Positions 14,955-23,971 of a stretch of 40,739 nt of DNA are shown here, piece after piece. The DNA lies in the NCBI GenBank assembly GCA_900543415.1, contig UQRE01000024.1, positions 1 to 40,739 on the forward strand. The letters are read 5' to 3'. Under the pieces are notes generated by a model that was given only the letters and a program-made list of their open reading frames with translations, was not told where the DNA came from and did not search any database. Made by a program: the position numbers and the translations under genes. The first letter of the stretch is position 1. Every line of letters starts with the position of its first letter. Origin of the DNA: an uncultured Dorea sp. Its GTDB lineage: Bacteria; Bacillota; Clostridia; Lachnospirales; Lachnospiraceae.

Positions 14955-15473
14955 TTATAATAAATCTATACTTCCAGAAAAGCCCGGCTGCTCTTTTTTA
15001 CGTTCATACATACCGCTTTCCCCGCCTGACTTCTTTTGAAGACACACATCGGAGATTACCATTCCCCGATCCATCGCCTTACACATATCATAGATGGTAA
15101 GAAGCGCAATATTTACACCAGTTAAGGCTTCCATTTCTACTCCGGTTTTTCCTTCTGTGGTAACGGTACACTCCGCTTGAATTGTCAGTTCCTCCGGTGA
15201 CACATAGAAGATAAGCTCACATTTTTCAATCGGAATCGTATGGCACATAGGAATCAGATCCGCTGTCCGCTTCACTGCCATAATGCCCGCCACTCTCGCC
15301 ACTCCAAGCACATCGCCTTTGGCGGCAGTGTATCCGGTTACCGCCTGCATCACCGTCTCATTTACATGGATCAATCCGGAGGCTGTCGCCTGACGCTTCG
15401 TACTTGTTTTCTCCGATACATCCACCATCCTCGCATTTCCTTTTAAATCAAAATGTGTCCATTCATTTCCCAT
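14955..15473 (-). CDS. moaC: Cyclic pyranopterin monophosphate synthase MoaC
   Basis: MoaC rearranges the MoaA product into cyclic pyranopterin monophosphate. The 172-residue product shows MVDVSEKTSTKRQATASG (16-33), LIPMCHTIPIEKCELIF (about 72-88), and TGVEMEALTGVNIALLTIYDMCKAMDRGM split here as VEMEALTGVNIALLTIYDMC. A C-terminal tail of about 15 residues after the core is extra. Its ATG directly abuts the stop of the XdhC-like gene (TAAATG), so translation is coupled. Confidence 0.96.
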   Translation of the reverse strand: MGNEWTHFDLKGNARMVDVSEKTSTKRQATASGLIHVNETVMQAVTGYTAAKGDVLGVARVAGIMAVKRTADLIPMCHTIPIEKCELIFYVSPEELTIQAECTVTTEGKTGVEMEALTGVNIALLTIYDMCKAMDRGMVISDVCLQKKSGGESGMYERKKEQPGFSGSIDLL

Positions 15474-16469
15474 TTATTTTATCACCTCTAACAATACTTC
15501 AATTCGCCCTCCGCAGACCATTCCCGCATCTTCTGCCTGTACTCCGGACATATCTGCGGCTATGATTTTTACAGGAGCTTTTTTCTCCTTAAGCCAAAGC
15601 CTCGCCAAACGAATCACTTCCGCTTCCATGCAACCGCCTCCGACCGAACCGATGGTGCTGCCTGTCTCTGTCAACAACATTTTCGTTCCCACATCTCTCG
15701 GAGCCGAACCTGCCCTTCGGATAATGGTCGCTAACACCCACGGTTCTTCTCCCTCTTTATGAATGATCGCTTCTAAAATCTCTCGGTCACAAAATGCTTT
15801 GGCGCCCGAACTATTTTTCACCTCTATCATTTGAGCAATCACGGAAATCGCAATCTCTTCCGGCGTTTTCGCATGAATAGACAAGCCGATCGGAGTATGA
15901 ATCTCTTCTATTTTCTCTTGTGAAAATCCTTGTTCCAGAAGAAGGGTGCGCATTCTTGCCGCCCGTCCTCTGCTCGCCATCATCCCCGTGTAAGCGTAAG
16001 ACTTCTTTAGAATCGTTGTAAGGCAGACTTCATCATATCGGTGTCCTCTCGTCATCACGACAAAATAAGTCTGTTGCCCTCCTTCGATCTCTTCCAGCCC
16101 TTTTTCAAACGAACCACAGATCACGCGATCTGCTCCGGCCTTTCTTGCCTGATCGGCAAAGCTTGGGCGATCTTCCACAACAATCACTTCAAAACCGGCA
16201 AAAGAAGCAATCCTTATCATCGGAATTCCCACATGTCCAGCCCCGCAGATCACACAAACCGGAGATCTTTGTATCTCCTCTGCAAACACCATACTCTCGC
16301 CCATCTTACAAACCCCTGTTTGAAAATGCTCCGGTATATCATTCCCGTTCAAAAGTTTCTTTTCTCCTGCATGTGTGCCTTCCAGACAGGTCACGGACCA
16401 TAGTTTTTGGTTCTGTTCTTCTTCCTGCTCAAAATATGATTTTATATTCTCATAATAGCTTTGATTCAT
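15474..16469 (-). CDS. XdhC-family molybdenum hydroxylase maturation protein
   Basis: XdhC-type proteins deliver sulfurated molybdenum cofactor to hydroxylases. The 331-residue product has a Rossmann domain (VCVICGAGHVGIPMIRIASF, about 72-91; VVMTRGHRYDEVCL, about 135-148) and the XdhC/CoxI segment near the C-terminus (ATIIRRAGSAPRDVGTKML, then GSVGGGCMEAEVI and DAGMVCGGRIEVL). I chose the ATG at 16469 because AGGA lies 7 nt upstream; the ATG at 16475 is too close. It overlaps yqeC by 20 nt. Confidence 0.9.
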   Translation of the reverse strand: MNQSYYENIKSYFEQEEEQNQKLWSVTCLEGTHAGEKKLLNGNDIPEHFQTGVCKMGESMVFAEEIQRSPVCVICGAGHVGIPMIRIASFAGFEVIVVEDRPSFADQARKAGADRVICGSFEKGLEEIEGGQQTYFVVMTRGHRYDEVCLTTILKKSYAYTGMMASRGRAARMRTLLLEQGFSQEKIEEIHTPIGLSIHAKTPEEIAISVIAQMIEVKNSSGAKAFCDREILEAIIHKEGEEPWVLATIIRRAGSAPRDVGTKMLLTETGSTIGSVGGGCMEAEVIRLARLWLKEKKAPVKIIAADMSGVQAEDAGMVCGGRIEVLLEVIK

Positions 16470-17142
16470 ATACATTTCCTACTGCTTCAAATTCGCAGTC
16501 CACTCCTTTTTTTAATCCAAGAGGGCTTTCGGCAATCTTCTCAAGATCCTCTTCTGTAATCCGGTGTTCCACACTGATATTTAAAAATGCCGCCACATCT
16601 TCCGGTCGATGCGCTGCTTCTAAAATGCGCTGTCCGACACTGTTCATTCCCAATACTCCTATCACAAGGTCACTTGCCGGAAAAAGAACCGGTTCATGTT
16701 CCGCCGGAACTTTCACCGGCTTCTGTCTGGACCCATCTGCTTCCACAAGGAGAACATCGCAAAGATTTGGAAGTATACTTCTTACTTTCTCCGAAATTCC
16801 GGTAAATTTCTCTTCGCCATTTAGAATCCTTCCCACCACTACGATTCCTTCTTCGTGAAGCTTTACTCTAATCTTTTCTTCCATCTGTTTGGCACTTTCC
16901 TGTTTTCCCTTATCTCCCTCTTCACCAATGCCAGACTCCCAAGAGATAAACCTCCTCTTCGGCACATACATTTTCGTTGTTGTTGTAATCAAAACACGGA
17001 GCCCTTTTCTTTTCAGCTCCTCCGCCAGCCGGTAAATCAGTGTTGTCTTTCCTCCGGCGCCAACAACGGAAATAATCCGAGGTCTTTTCTTTTCATATTC
17101 GATTATTTCACAGACCTTATCTTCCGGTCTTAGAATTTTCAT
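16450..17142 (-). CDS. yqeC: YqeC-type protein of selenium-dependent molybdenum hydroxylase systems
   Basis: YqeC co-occurs with selenium-labile molybdenum hydroxylases and is thought to act in their cofactor maturation. The 230-residue product begins with a P-loop (VVGAGGKTT, residues 26-34) followed by LITTTTKMYVP and later LLVEADGSRQKPVKVPAEHE PVL, the family's hallmark region. It overlaps the MocA-YqeB gene by 26 nt and the XdhC gene by 20 nt, a tightly packed operon. Confidence 0.88.
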   Translation of the reverse strand: MKILRPEDKVCEIIEYEKKRPRIISVVGAGGKTTLIYRLAEELKRKGLRVLITTTTKMYVPKRRFISWESGIGEEGDKGKQESAKQMEEKIRVKLHEEGIVVVGRILNGEEKFTGISEKVRSILPNLCDVLLVEADGSRQKPVKVPAEHEPVLFPASDLVIGVLGMNSVGQRILEAAHRPEDVAAFLNISVEHRITEEDLEKIAESPLGLKKGVDCEFEAVGNVYESKLL

Positions 17143-18556
17143 AGTCTTTTATCACCTGATATACACTTTCTCCAATACATTTCGCCTTATCGGAAATCAA
17201 AAAGCATAATTCTTTTTCATCCATTCGCGGCTCAATATCCATAATTTTAAGTCCCTTTTTCACCAAATATCCTTCTTTGATCATCCCACGCAGAAGTCCT
17301 GTCATAGAAGCGAAAACCGGAACTTCTCCCTGCTGTTCTTCCGGTATGATAACACCAAGCACTTCATCCGTTTTCACCATATCTCCAATACGCTTTCTTG
17401 GTTGAAATTTTCCGGATGCCGGTGCATGGATCACCCTTTCTTTGCTGTATCCTGCGATCACTCCCGGAATTCCTGTATTTGGGATCGCACTTCCGGTACG
17501 ATAAATCTTGCCCAGATGTTCTCCCCGCATCGTTTCAATAACTATGTCCACATCCTGTCCGGCAGTAAACCCCGGGCCAAGGCCGATGGTAAGAGGCGCC
17601 ATCTCTTTTGTCGTGCCGAGGTTTCTCTTCGCCAGAATCGCGTCTACTACCACTTCCGGCTGAAGCGTCTCGATTACATGGCCAGAAGGATCTTTAAGCA
17701 CAGGAATCTCTCCTCTTGCCCATGCCTTCTCAACCGCATTATATAGCGCATCTTCTTCTGCCTCTTCAATATGAACAGCAGTCACTCCTTCTACTTCTAT
17801 CTTGCCTTCGTAAATAGCTTCGCAGAAAGAGACTTGTCTTCGAATGCAAGCCGGATGCTCTGTTTCCAGCACTGCTACTCGGTACCCTTCCTCATATAGC
17901 TTATGGATGGTCCCTGTTGCCAGATCACCTCCGCCCCGCACAACCACCAATGGTTTTAAGTCCCACAGACAGTCAATATCCCGGAGTTTCTTTCCATCCT
18001 TCACCTGATAGAGTTCCACATCTTCCCGATGCCTTTTAAGTACCGTTTTACCGCCCTGTTCTTCACAAAGACTTTTAAGTTCCTCCCAATAAGCGCTTTC
18101 AAAAATCACAGGATTCCCCAATCTTTCTCCATCTGCCACGCAGGCAATCCGCTTCGAAGACGCTTCATAACTTCGGATCAATCCGTAAAATACCTCTTCT
18201 GTAAGCTCCGGCTGGTCACACACTACAAAAAGGATTGCATCCTGGGTTCCGCCTTTTGATAATTCTTCTACCGCTTCCACTCCCAACCGGATGGAGTGGG
18301 AAATACCAAGCTCTGGCTCTTTGTTTATCCGGCAGCCCAGTCCTGCCTGCTGTGCCGCTTCCCGAATTTCTTCATACTGTGTAACTACAATTTTCTCGCC
18401 AATCGTAAATTCTTGAAATTCTGTCTCGTCCATATGTGCTGCAATTTCAAGAACATGCTGATACATCGGTTTTCCCTTGTACGGATATAGCAGCTTATTG
18501 TTGCCAAACCGGCGGCTGTTTCCAGCCGCCAGTAAGATTACATGTATTTTCTTCAT
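17117..18556 (-). CDS. yqeB: MocA-YqeB fusion: nucleotidyltransferase plus selenium-dependent hydroxylase system protein
   Basis: Residues 1-200 are a MocA-type cytidylyl/NTP transferase (VILLAAGNSRRFGNNKLLYP; VVCDQPELTEEVF; GNPVIF), which would convert molybdopterin cofactor to a dinucleotide form. Residues 204-479 are YqeB (VVVRGGGDLATGTIHKLYEE; TGSAIPNTGIPGVIAGYSKE; the C-terminal IGDMVKTDEVLGVI lipoyl-like hairpin). YqeB is a marker of selenium-dependent molybdenum hydroxylases. The fusion couples the two steps in one chain of 479 residues. It starts 15 nt after the large hydroxylase subunit. Confidence 0.9.
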   Translation of the reverse strand: MKKIHVILLAAGNSRRFGNNKLLYPYKGKPMYQHVLEIAAHMDETEFQEFTIGEKIVVTQYEEIREAAQQAGLGCRINKEPELGISHSIRLGVEAVEELSKGGTQDAILFVVCDQPELTEEVFYGLIRSYEASSKRIACVADGERLGNPVIFESAYWEELKSLCEEQGGKTVLKRHREDVELYQVKDGKKLRDIDCLWDLKPLVVVRGGGDLATGTIHKLYEEGYRVAVLETEHPACIRRQVSFCEAIYEGKIEVEGVTAVHIEEAEEDALYNAVEKAWARGEIPVLKDPSGHVIETLQPEVVVDAILAKRNLGTTKEMAPLTIGLGPGFTAGQDVDIVIETMRGEHLGKIYRTGSAIPNTGIPGVIAGYSKERVIHAPASGKFQPRKRIGDMVKTDEVLGVIIPEEQQGEVPVFASMTGLLRGMIKEGYLVKKGLKIMDIEPRMDEKELCFLISDKAKCIGESVYQVIKDYENSKTGR

Positions 18557-18571
18557 TTCTATTTCACCAGC

Positions 18572-20866
18572 TTACTGCGCGTTCTCTTCTGCCAGTTCCT
18601 GCATCCCACGGTAGATTTTCTCCGCAGTCATCGGGAGTTCTCTAAGACGCACATGAGTTGCATTGTAAATTGCATTTGCAATAGCCGGAGACGGTGTATT
18701 GATTACGATTTCTCCAATGGACTTTGCACCAAATGGTCCCGTCGGTTCATAACTACTCTCAAATTCTACCCGAATGTCGCCCACATCCAAACGTGTCGGA
18801 ATCTTGTACTGCATAAAGGAATTACTGAAATTCTTCCCGTCCTTATTATATACAACATCCTCATAGAGCGCCATTCCGATTCCCTGTGCGATACCGCCTT
18901 CCACCTGTACTCTTGCAAGCGCCGGATTGACAACTGTTCCACAGTCCACCACTGCCACATAATCAACAAGCTCCACTTTGCCCGTCTCTTTATCCAATTC
19001 AATCTCTGCAATTCCTGCCATAAATGGCGGAGGAGAGATTGGTGACGAATTCGCTTCGGAAGCCATCAACGGTTCGTTGCTATTGCACATCACATTATTT
19101 CCGATCTCTTTTAAGGAAATCTCCTTTCCACTCGGAAGATGGACTACTTTCTTTCCGTCAAATTCTACCTCTTCTGCCGGAACTTCCAAATACTGTGCGC
19201 CTCGCTCCATAATCTTATTCTTCAGCGATTCACAAGTTTTTATAACTGCCATACCGGTAACATAGGTAGTACTGGAAGCGTAAGAGCCGCAGTCATATGG
19301 AGAAATGTCCGTGTCCACACCTGATACAATAATCTGATCCATCTCACAATCCAGACAATCTGCCGCCATCTGTGCAAGAATTGTATCACAGCCGGTTCCC
19401 ATATCAGATGCGCCGATCATCAGACTGTAAAATCCGTCGTCATTTACCTTAATGGCAACTGCTCCTGTATCCACACCGGAAATACCAGAACCTTGCATTG
19501 CCATAGCCGCCCCTACACTTCGCACTTTTCCATTTCCCATGTCACGCACCGGATATTTTTCATCCCATCCGATCATTTCTTTTGCTCTCGCAAGACAACG
19601 GTCAAGGGCACAGCTATTTGCCGGTTCATTGTAATAGGCAGGCATGACCTGCCCTTCTTTCACCAGATTCTTCTCTCGAAGCTCCATTGCAGAAACGCCC
19701 ATCTTCGCCGCAAGCTCATCCACCGCAGACTCAACTGCAAAAATTCCCTGTGTTGCTCCGTAGCCTCGGTATGCTCCCGCAGACATCACATTTGTATAAA
19801 CTACATCGAACGCAAATCGAAATGCTTCTATTTTCCCATATAATGGAATCGACTTATGACCTGTCAATCCTACCGTTGTAGGTCCATGCTCACCAAATGC
19901 TCCTGTATTGGACAAGGTATATACATCCATTGCCTTAATGGTTCCATTTTCATCCGCACCTACGCGAACCGTCAACTCCATCTCATGACGCGGAGAAGAT
20001 GCGATCATAGATTCTTCTCTCGTATAAATGATCTTTGCCGCACGCCCTGTCTTCATCGTCACAAGCGCCGGATATACTTCCGTCACCACCGTCTGCTTCG
20101 CACCAAAGCCTCCGCCGATACGCGGTTTGATCACTCGGATCTTTGACTTTGGAATATCCAGAGCTGTAGCCAGAATTCTGCGCACATGGAATGTAACCTG
20201 TGTAGAAGACACCACATTCAATCTGCCATACGCATCCATATAGGTAAATGTTCGGAAAGTCTCCATCATTGCCTGCTGATTCGCCTTTGTATGATAAGTC
20301 TCTTCCACCACATATTTACACTTTGCAAACGTACCTTCCAGATCTCCGTAAACATTTTCCTCACTGGCACATAGATTTCTCTTATTATCAGCTCCTACCG
20401 GACAAAGACTCTCCCAGTTATCCTCCGGATGCACCAAAATCTCATTATCCTTCGCCTTACGGAAATCTAAAAGCGGCTCAAGAACCTCATATTTCACCTT
20501 GATCATCTTAAGCGATCTGTCTACCGCTTCCTCAGTCTCTCCCGCTACAATGGCAACTGCATCTCCTACAAAACGTACCCGCTGATCTAAGATCAAACGG
20601 TCATATGGACTCGGCTCCGGATAGGTCTGTCCTGCCATTGTAAATCGTTTGTTCGGACAATCTTGGTAAGTAAGCACACAGACAATCCCCGGAACTTTCA
20701 TTGCCGTATCCGTCTTAATCTCCTGAATAAGTGCGTGTGCATAAGGGCTTCTTAAAACCTTCACTACAAGACAATCCTTCGGCGCAAGATCGTCTGTATA
20801 CACCGGCTTTCCGGTAATCAATGCCTTAGAATCTACTTTGGGCACCGCCTTGTTTACATACTTCAT
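18572..20866 (-). CDS. Molybdenum hydroxylase (xanthine dehydrogenase family), large Moco subunit
   Basis: The subunit hydroxylates a heterocycle, probably a purine such as xanthine, using water as oxygen source. The 764-residue product has the substrate-domain start TGKPVYTDDL, GGGFGAKQ (about 245-252), AGAYRGYGATQ with the conserved Arg, and GPFGAKSIGE with the catalytic Glu719 near the C-terminus. Xanthine as substrate is inferred from the nearby NCS2 permease. The YqeB, YqeC and MocA neighbours suggest a selenium-containing cofactor. The 2Fe-2S and FAD subunits lie just upstream. Confidence 0.9.
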   Translation of the reverse strand: MKYVNKAVPKVDSKALITGKPVYTDDLAPKDCLVVKVLRSPYAHALIQEIKTDTAMKVPGIVCVLTYQDCPNKRFTMAGQTYPEPSPYDRLILDQRVRFVGDAVAIVAGETEEAVDRSLKMIKVKYEVLEPLLDFRKAKDNEILVHPEDNWESLCPVGADNKRNLCASEENVYGDLEGTFAKCKYVVEETYHTKANQQAMMETFRTFTYMDAYGRLNVVSSTQVTFHVRRILATALDIPKSKIRVIKPRIGGGFGAKQTVVTEVYPALVTMKTGRAAKIIYTREESMIASSPRHEMELTVRVGADENGTIKAMDVYTLSNTGAFGEHGPTTVGLTGHKSIPLYGKIEAFRFAFDVVYTNVMSAGAYRGYGATQGIFAVESAVDELAAKMGVSAMELREKNLVKEGQVMPAYYNEPANSCALDRCLARAKEMIGWDEKYPVRDMGNGKVRSVGAAMAMQGSGISGVDTGAVAIKVNDDGFYSLMIGASDMGTGCDTILAQMAADCLDCEMDQIIVSGVDTDISPYDCGSYASSTTYVTGMAVIKTCESLKNKIMERGAQYLEVPAEEVEFDGKKVVHLPSGKEISLKEIGNNVMCNSNEPLMASEANSSPISPPPFMAGIAEIELDKETGKVELVDYVAVVDCGTVVNPALARVQVEGGIAQGIGMALYEDVVYNKDGKNFSNSFMQYKIPTRLDVGDIRVEFESSYEPTGPFGAKSIGEIVINTPSPAIANAIYNATHVRLRELPMTAEKIYRGMQELAEENAQ

Positions 20867-20867
20867 T

Positions 20868-21329
20868 CTATGCGCCCTCCTTTCGCACGCTCATATATTT
20901 CTTAATTGCGCGAAGCTGTCCCATGTATCCCGTACATCTGCACAGATTTCCCGCAAGATATTCTTTAATCTCTTCTTCTGTCGGATCATGAAGCTCCCGC
21001 ACCATAGCAAGCACATTCATGACAAATCCCGGAGAACAGAACCCGCACTGCTCCGCACCTTCTGCCGCAAGAAAAGCTGCAAACTCTTCCGCCTCTTTCT
21101 GAAGTCCTTCCAGCGTCGTCACTTCTCTTCCTTCTACTCTCGCTGCCAAAACTGCACAGGACAGACTTGGAACACCATCGATCCACACCGTACACAATCC
21201 ACAATTCGTAGTTTCACAACCACATTTCACACTGTAACATCCTTTTTCACGAAGAAGATCAAGCAGCATTGTTCCATCTGCCACATCCGCAGACGTCTTT
21301 TTTCCATTTAAAATAAACTGTACTTCCAT
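20868..21329 (-). CDS. Molybdenum hydroxylase 2Fe-2S subunit
   Basis: The subunit passes electrons between the Moco and FAD centres. The 153-residue product carries the plant-type cluster (C38-x4-C43-x2-C46 and C58, GCETTNCGLCTVW) and the second cluster (C95-x2-C98, CGFCSPGF; C130-x-C132, CRCTGY). The in-frame GTG at 21338 is unlikely; ATG at 21329 follows AAGGAG by 10 nt. The start lies 2 nt from the stop of the FAD subunit, and its stop is next to the large-subunit start. Confidence 0.95.
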   Translation of the reverse strand: MEVQFILNGKKTSADVADGTMLLDLLREKGCYSVKCGCETTNCGLCTVWIDGVPSLSCAVLAARVEGREVTTLEGLQKEAEEFAAFLAAEGAEQCGFCSPGFVMNVLAMVRELHDPTEEEIKEYLAGNLCRCTGYMGQLRAIKKYMSVRKEGA

Positions 21330-21331
21330 GC

Positions 21332-22111
21332 TTAACACTCTCCTTCCAATAATGCTTTCATGCCGCGTTTTGCAAGCACATAAGCAAGATGTTTGCGATA
21401 TTCGGCGCTTCCGCGCATATTACTTCCAAACCGGAAGCTATCCGCTGCCTTTTTTGCAATTGCTTCCATATTTTCTTCCGTCACATTTTCTTCAGATACG
21501 AAAAGTTCTGCTTTCATTGGTCTTGCACCGATCGTAAACTCTGCCTTGTCTCCCACGAGAGCCACTGCACAGGCAAGAATCGGGAAATCCGTGCTGCACG
21601 CACGCTCTGACAGATATTTCACTTTTCTTCCGTCCTTTTTTACAATGAGACGAACCAAAATATCTCTGTCGCGCTCCATCTTCACAAACTCGCGAAGTGA
21701 CACAATTCCCCCTTTATAAAGTTCCACATAACTGTCCATAGCAAGGAAGCATGTCAACACATCAGAAAAGCCGAATCTTCCGAAAATACTTCCTCCCACA
21801 GTCGCACCATTTCGGAACTGCGTTCCTACAATGTGGCGTACACTTTCTCTTATTGCTCCGTCAAAATACTGCTCTAACCCTTTATGGAGCTCTAGCTGAC
21901 GCAGCGTGCACATACACCCAATCCGAAATTCTTCTTCTGTTTCTTCAATCTTATTAAGCCCAAGTTCTGATAAGTCAATGGCAGTCTGCATCCTTCCTTT
22001 ACTCATGCGAAGCCACATCATACCGCCCACGATACGGTTGGCTTTCTTCTGATTCAGCTCGTAAGCTTCCTCCAAACTTTTTACTTTAATATAATTATTA
22101 ATGGTAATCAA
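21332..22111 (-). CDS. Molybdenum hydroxylase FAD-binding subunit
   Basis: This medium subunit binds FAD and passes electrons to the final acceptor. The product of about 259 residues has IVGGMMWLRMSKGR near the N-terminus and the FAD loop TQFRNGATVGGSIFGRFGFS (about 105-124), then a CO-dehydrogenase-type C-terminal domain (ITERAC-like LSERACSTDFPILACAVAL). I chose TTG at 22111: it follows a perfect AAGGAGG by 5 nt and matches the family start. The upstream ATG at 22144 would place that ribosome site inside the gene. First gene of the hydroxylase operon. Confidence 0.9.
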   Translation of the reverse strand: MITINNYIKVKSLEEAYELNQKKANRIVGGMMWLRMSKGRMQTAIDLSELGLNKIEETEEEFRIGCMCTLRQLELHKGLEQYFDGAIRESVRHIVGTQFRNGATVGGSIFGRFGFSDVLTCFLAMDSYVELYKGGIVSLREFVKMERDRDILVRLIVKKDGRKVKYLSERACSTDFPILACAVALVGDKAEFTIGARPMKAELFVSEENVTEENMEAIAKKAADSFRFGSNMRGSAEYRKHLAYVLAKRGMKALLEGEC

Positions 22112-22156
22112 TTTATCCTCCTTGTCTTTACATACATCGTTCATTGGATATAGTTA

Positions 22157-22165
22157 TTGTATCAT
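22157..22165 (-). promoter_or_regulatory. Extended -10 promoter of the molybdenum hydroxylase operon
   Basis: On the minus strand TGATACAAT (22165-22157) is an extended -10. The -35 is poor, as is common for this class. The start would be near 22150, a leader of about 40 nt, too short for a riboswitch. Confidence 0.5.
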
Positions 22166-22210
22166 ATTTCCTGCACTTTTTTCCATCTATTGTAAAACAC
22201 TTAACTCTAA

Positions 22211-22243
22211 TTAAAAAGGTACTGCATTCTTATGCAATACCTT
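22211..22243 (-). terminator. Terminator after the NCS2 permease
   Basis: On the minus strand AAGGTATTGCAT pairs with ATGCAGTACCTT (12 bp, one G-U) around an AAGA loop, followed by TTTTT. It separates the permease from the hydroxylase operon. Confidence 0.88.
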
Positions 22244-22267
22244 TCTTCAACCTATGATATGTATATT

Positions 22268-23674
22268 TTACGCTTCTTCCGCTTCTTTTTCTTTTGGAAG
22301 TAAAATATTTAACACAATTGCGACAACTGCTGCCGGTACGATTCCTGAACCGCCAAAGATCAATCGGATCTGTTCCGGCATATGCTGCAGGATTGCAGTA
22401 TTCGCACCGAGTCCATATCCAAGACCTAACGCAACAGATAAAATCGTTACGCTTCGGGCTGTCACAGGATTCTTCGTCACAAGCTGGATACCGCTCACTA
22501 CAATAGAAGAGAACATCATAACTGCTGCTCCGCCAAGAACGCTGTCCGGCATAATGGAAATAATCGCAGCAAGCTTAGGGAATAGCCCACACGCAATCAG
22601 GAAGATTCCTCCAATTGCAATCGAAAATTTATTTACAACCTTTGTCATTGTGATCAGACCCACATTCTGGCTGAAAGATGTATTTGGAAGCACACCAAAG
22701 AGTGCCGCAAGAGAAGAACCAAGTCCATCACAGATTACTCCACCGGAAAGTTCTTTGTCTGTTGCTTCTCTTCCGATACCACCTTCTGTAATTCCGGAAA
22801 TATCTCCTACTGTCTCCACTGCTGTCACGATAAACATAATTCCGATTGGAACAATGGCTCTTGCATCAAACTGAAGTCCCACCGGAAGGAACTTAGGAAT
22901 CGCAAACCAGCTTGCATCCTTTACCTGCTGCCAGTCAAGCACCCATGACTTCGTCGCTGTAATTGTCTCACCTGCCGCATTGACATACTCGTAAGTTGTC
23001 GGAAGGATCTGCGCCATAATGCTTACTACAATGTATCCTACAATGATACCGATAAAAATAGAGGCATAGCTTGTAATACCTTTTGTTCCGTGCTTCAATG
23101 CAACAATTACTACCAGCACAACAAAACCTACAAACAGATTTTCCAGAGAACCAAAGTCTCCGTTGTTAGCGCCGCCTCCAAAAGAGCCGACTCCAACAGA
23201 AATCAAAGACAGTCCGATAGACAACACAACCGTTCCTGTCACGATTGCAGGGAAAAATTTGCGGAGCGGTTTTAAACAGAAACCGAGCACGCCTTCAAAC
23301 AGGCCGCCCAACAAAGAAGCGCCCATGATCGCACCATAGGCATAGGTTCCGCCGCCAAGACCAACTGCTACACTATTGCATACACCGATAAACCCAGAAC
23401 TGGTTCCCATAACAATCGGAAGCTTTGCACCGACCGGACCAATGGCAAAGATCTGTATCAACGTAACGATTCCTGCGATCAGCATTGCATTCTGAAGTAA
23501 TGTGACAAGAAGTGCGCTGTCATTCAATGCACATGCTGTTCCGCCGGTAATTAAAATAAGCGGAGTCAGATTTCCGACAAACATCGCAAGCACATGCTGA
23601 AGCCCCAGCGGAATTGCCTGCTTAAGAGGAAGCTTTCCTTCCATGTCATAAGGAGTAACATAATTTTTTTCCAT
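22268..23674 (-). CDS. NCS2-family xanthine/uracil permease
   Basis: The protein imports a purine or pyrimidine base with protons. The 468-residue product has about 12-14 membrane helices. NCS2 hallmarks include LPLKQAIPLGLQHVLAMFVG at the start and the substrate-site regions AVETVGDISG (about 285-294) and LPNTSFSQNVGLI. I chose ATG at 23674 (MEKNYVTPYD); the ATG at 23701 has no ribosome site. It has its own promoter and terminator just upstream of the hydroxylase operon, so xanthine or urate-type uptake is likely but not proved. Confidence 0.92.
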   Translation of the reverse strand: MEKNYVTPYDMEGKLPLKQAIPLGLQHVLAMFVGNLTPLILITGGTACALNDSALLVTLLQNAMLIAGIVTLIQIFAIGPVGAKLPIVMGTSSGFIGVCNSVAVGLGGGTYAYGAIMGASLLGGLFEGVLGFCLKPLRKFFPAIVTGTVVLSIGLSLISVGVGSFGGGANNGDFGSLENLFVGFVVLVVIVALKHGTKGITSYASIFIGIIVGYIVVSIMAQILPTTYEYVNAAGETITATKSWVLDWQQVKDASWFAIPKFLPVGLQFDARAIVPIGIMFIVTAVETVGDISGITEGGIGREATDKELSGGVICDGLGSSLAALFGVLPNTSFSQNVGLITMTKVVNKFSIAIGGIFLIACGLFPKLAAIISIMPDSVLGGAAVMMFSSIVVSGIQLVTKNPVTARSVTILSVALGLGYGLGANTAILQHMPEQIRLIFGGSGIVPAAVVAIVLNILLPKEKEAEEA

Positions 23675-23743
23675 ATTTCTCTCATTTCCTTTTCGATTCA
23701 TTTCTTTTATTTACATGCGTTTTCGCCTTTTTTTGCAGTCCTT

Positions 23744-23773
23744 ATTATAACAAAAAAGAAAAAAAAGCGTCAA
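23744..23773 (-). promoter_or_regulatory. Sigma-A promoter of the permease
   Basis: On the minus strand TTGACG (23773-23768) and TATAAT (23749-23744) are separated by 18 nt. The leader of about 60 nt is too short for a purine riboswitch and shows none of its conserved core. Confidence 0.7.
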
Positions 23774-23888
23774 TATACAGGCAAAGATCATTGATTATTG
23801 TTTCTAATAAGAATTAATAAGTTTTTCTAAACTTTTCTCCACAACTTGGCTTCCATCCGTAATTACTCCTCAGACTCCTCTCACACAA

Positions 23889-23942
23889 AAAGACTGTGCC
23901 AGAATCGGTAGCTTTTTTTACTACTGCTCTGTCACAGCCTTT
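23889..23942 (-). terminator. Terminator after the mannitol-dehydrogenase-family gene
   Basis: On the minus strand AAAGGCTGTG pairs with CACAGTCTTT (10 bp with one G-U), enclosing an inner CAGAG/TTCTG and GTAG/CTAC stem, followed by TTTTTGTG. It ends the dehydrogenase pair. Confidence 0.82.
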
Positions 23943-23971
23943 GATTTTTATTATCATTTGTAATGAATTTT

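Noticed and set aside
22112..22165. Molybdenum-cofactor riboswitch before the hydroxylase operon
   Set aside because: The leader is about 40 nt, far too short for that RNA class.
23674..23743. Purine or xanthine riboswitch before the NCS2 permease
   Set aside because: The leader from the promoter is only about 60 nt and has neither the conserved core nor a terminator hairpin.
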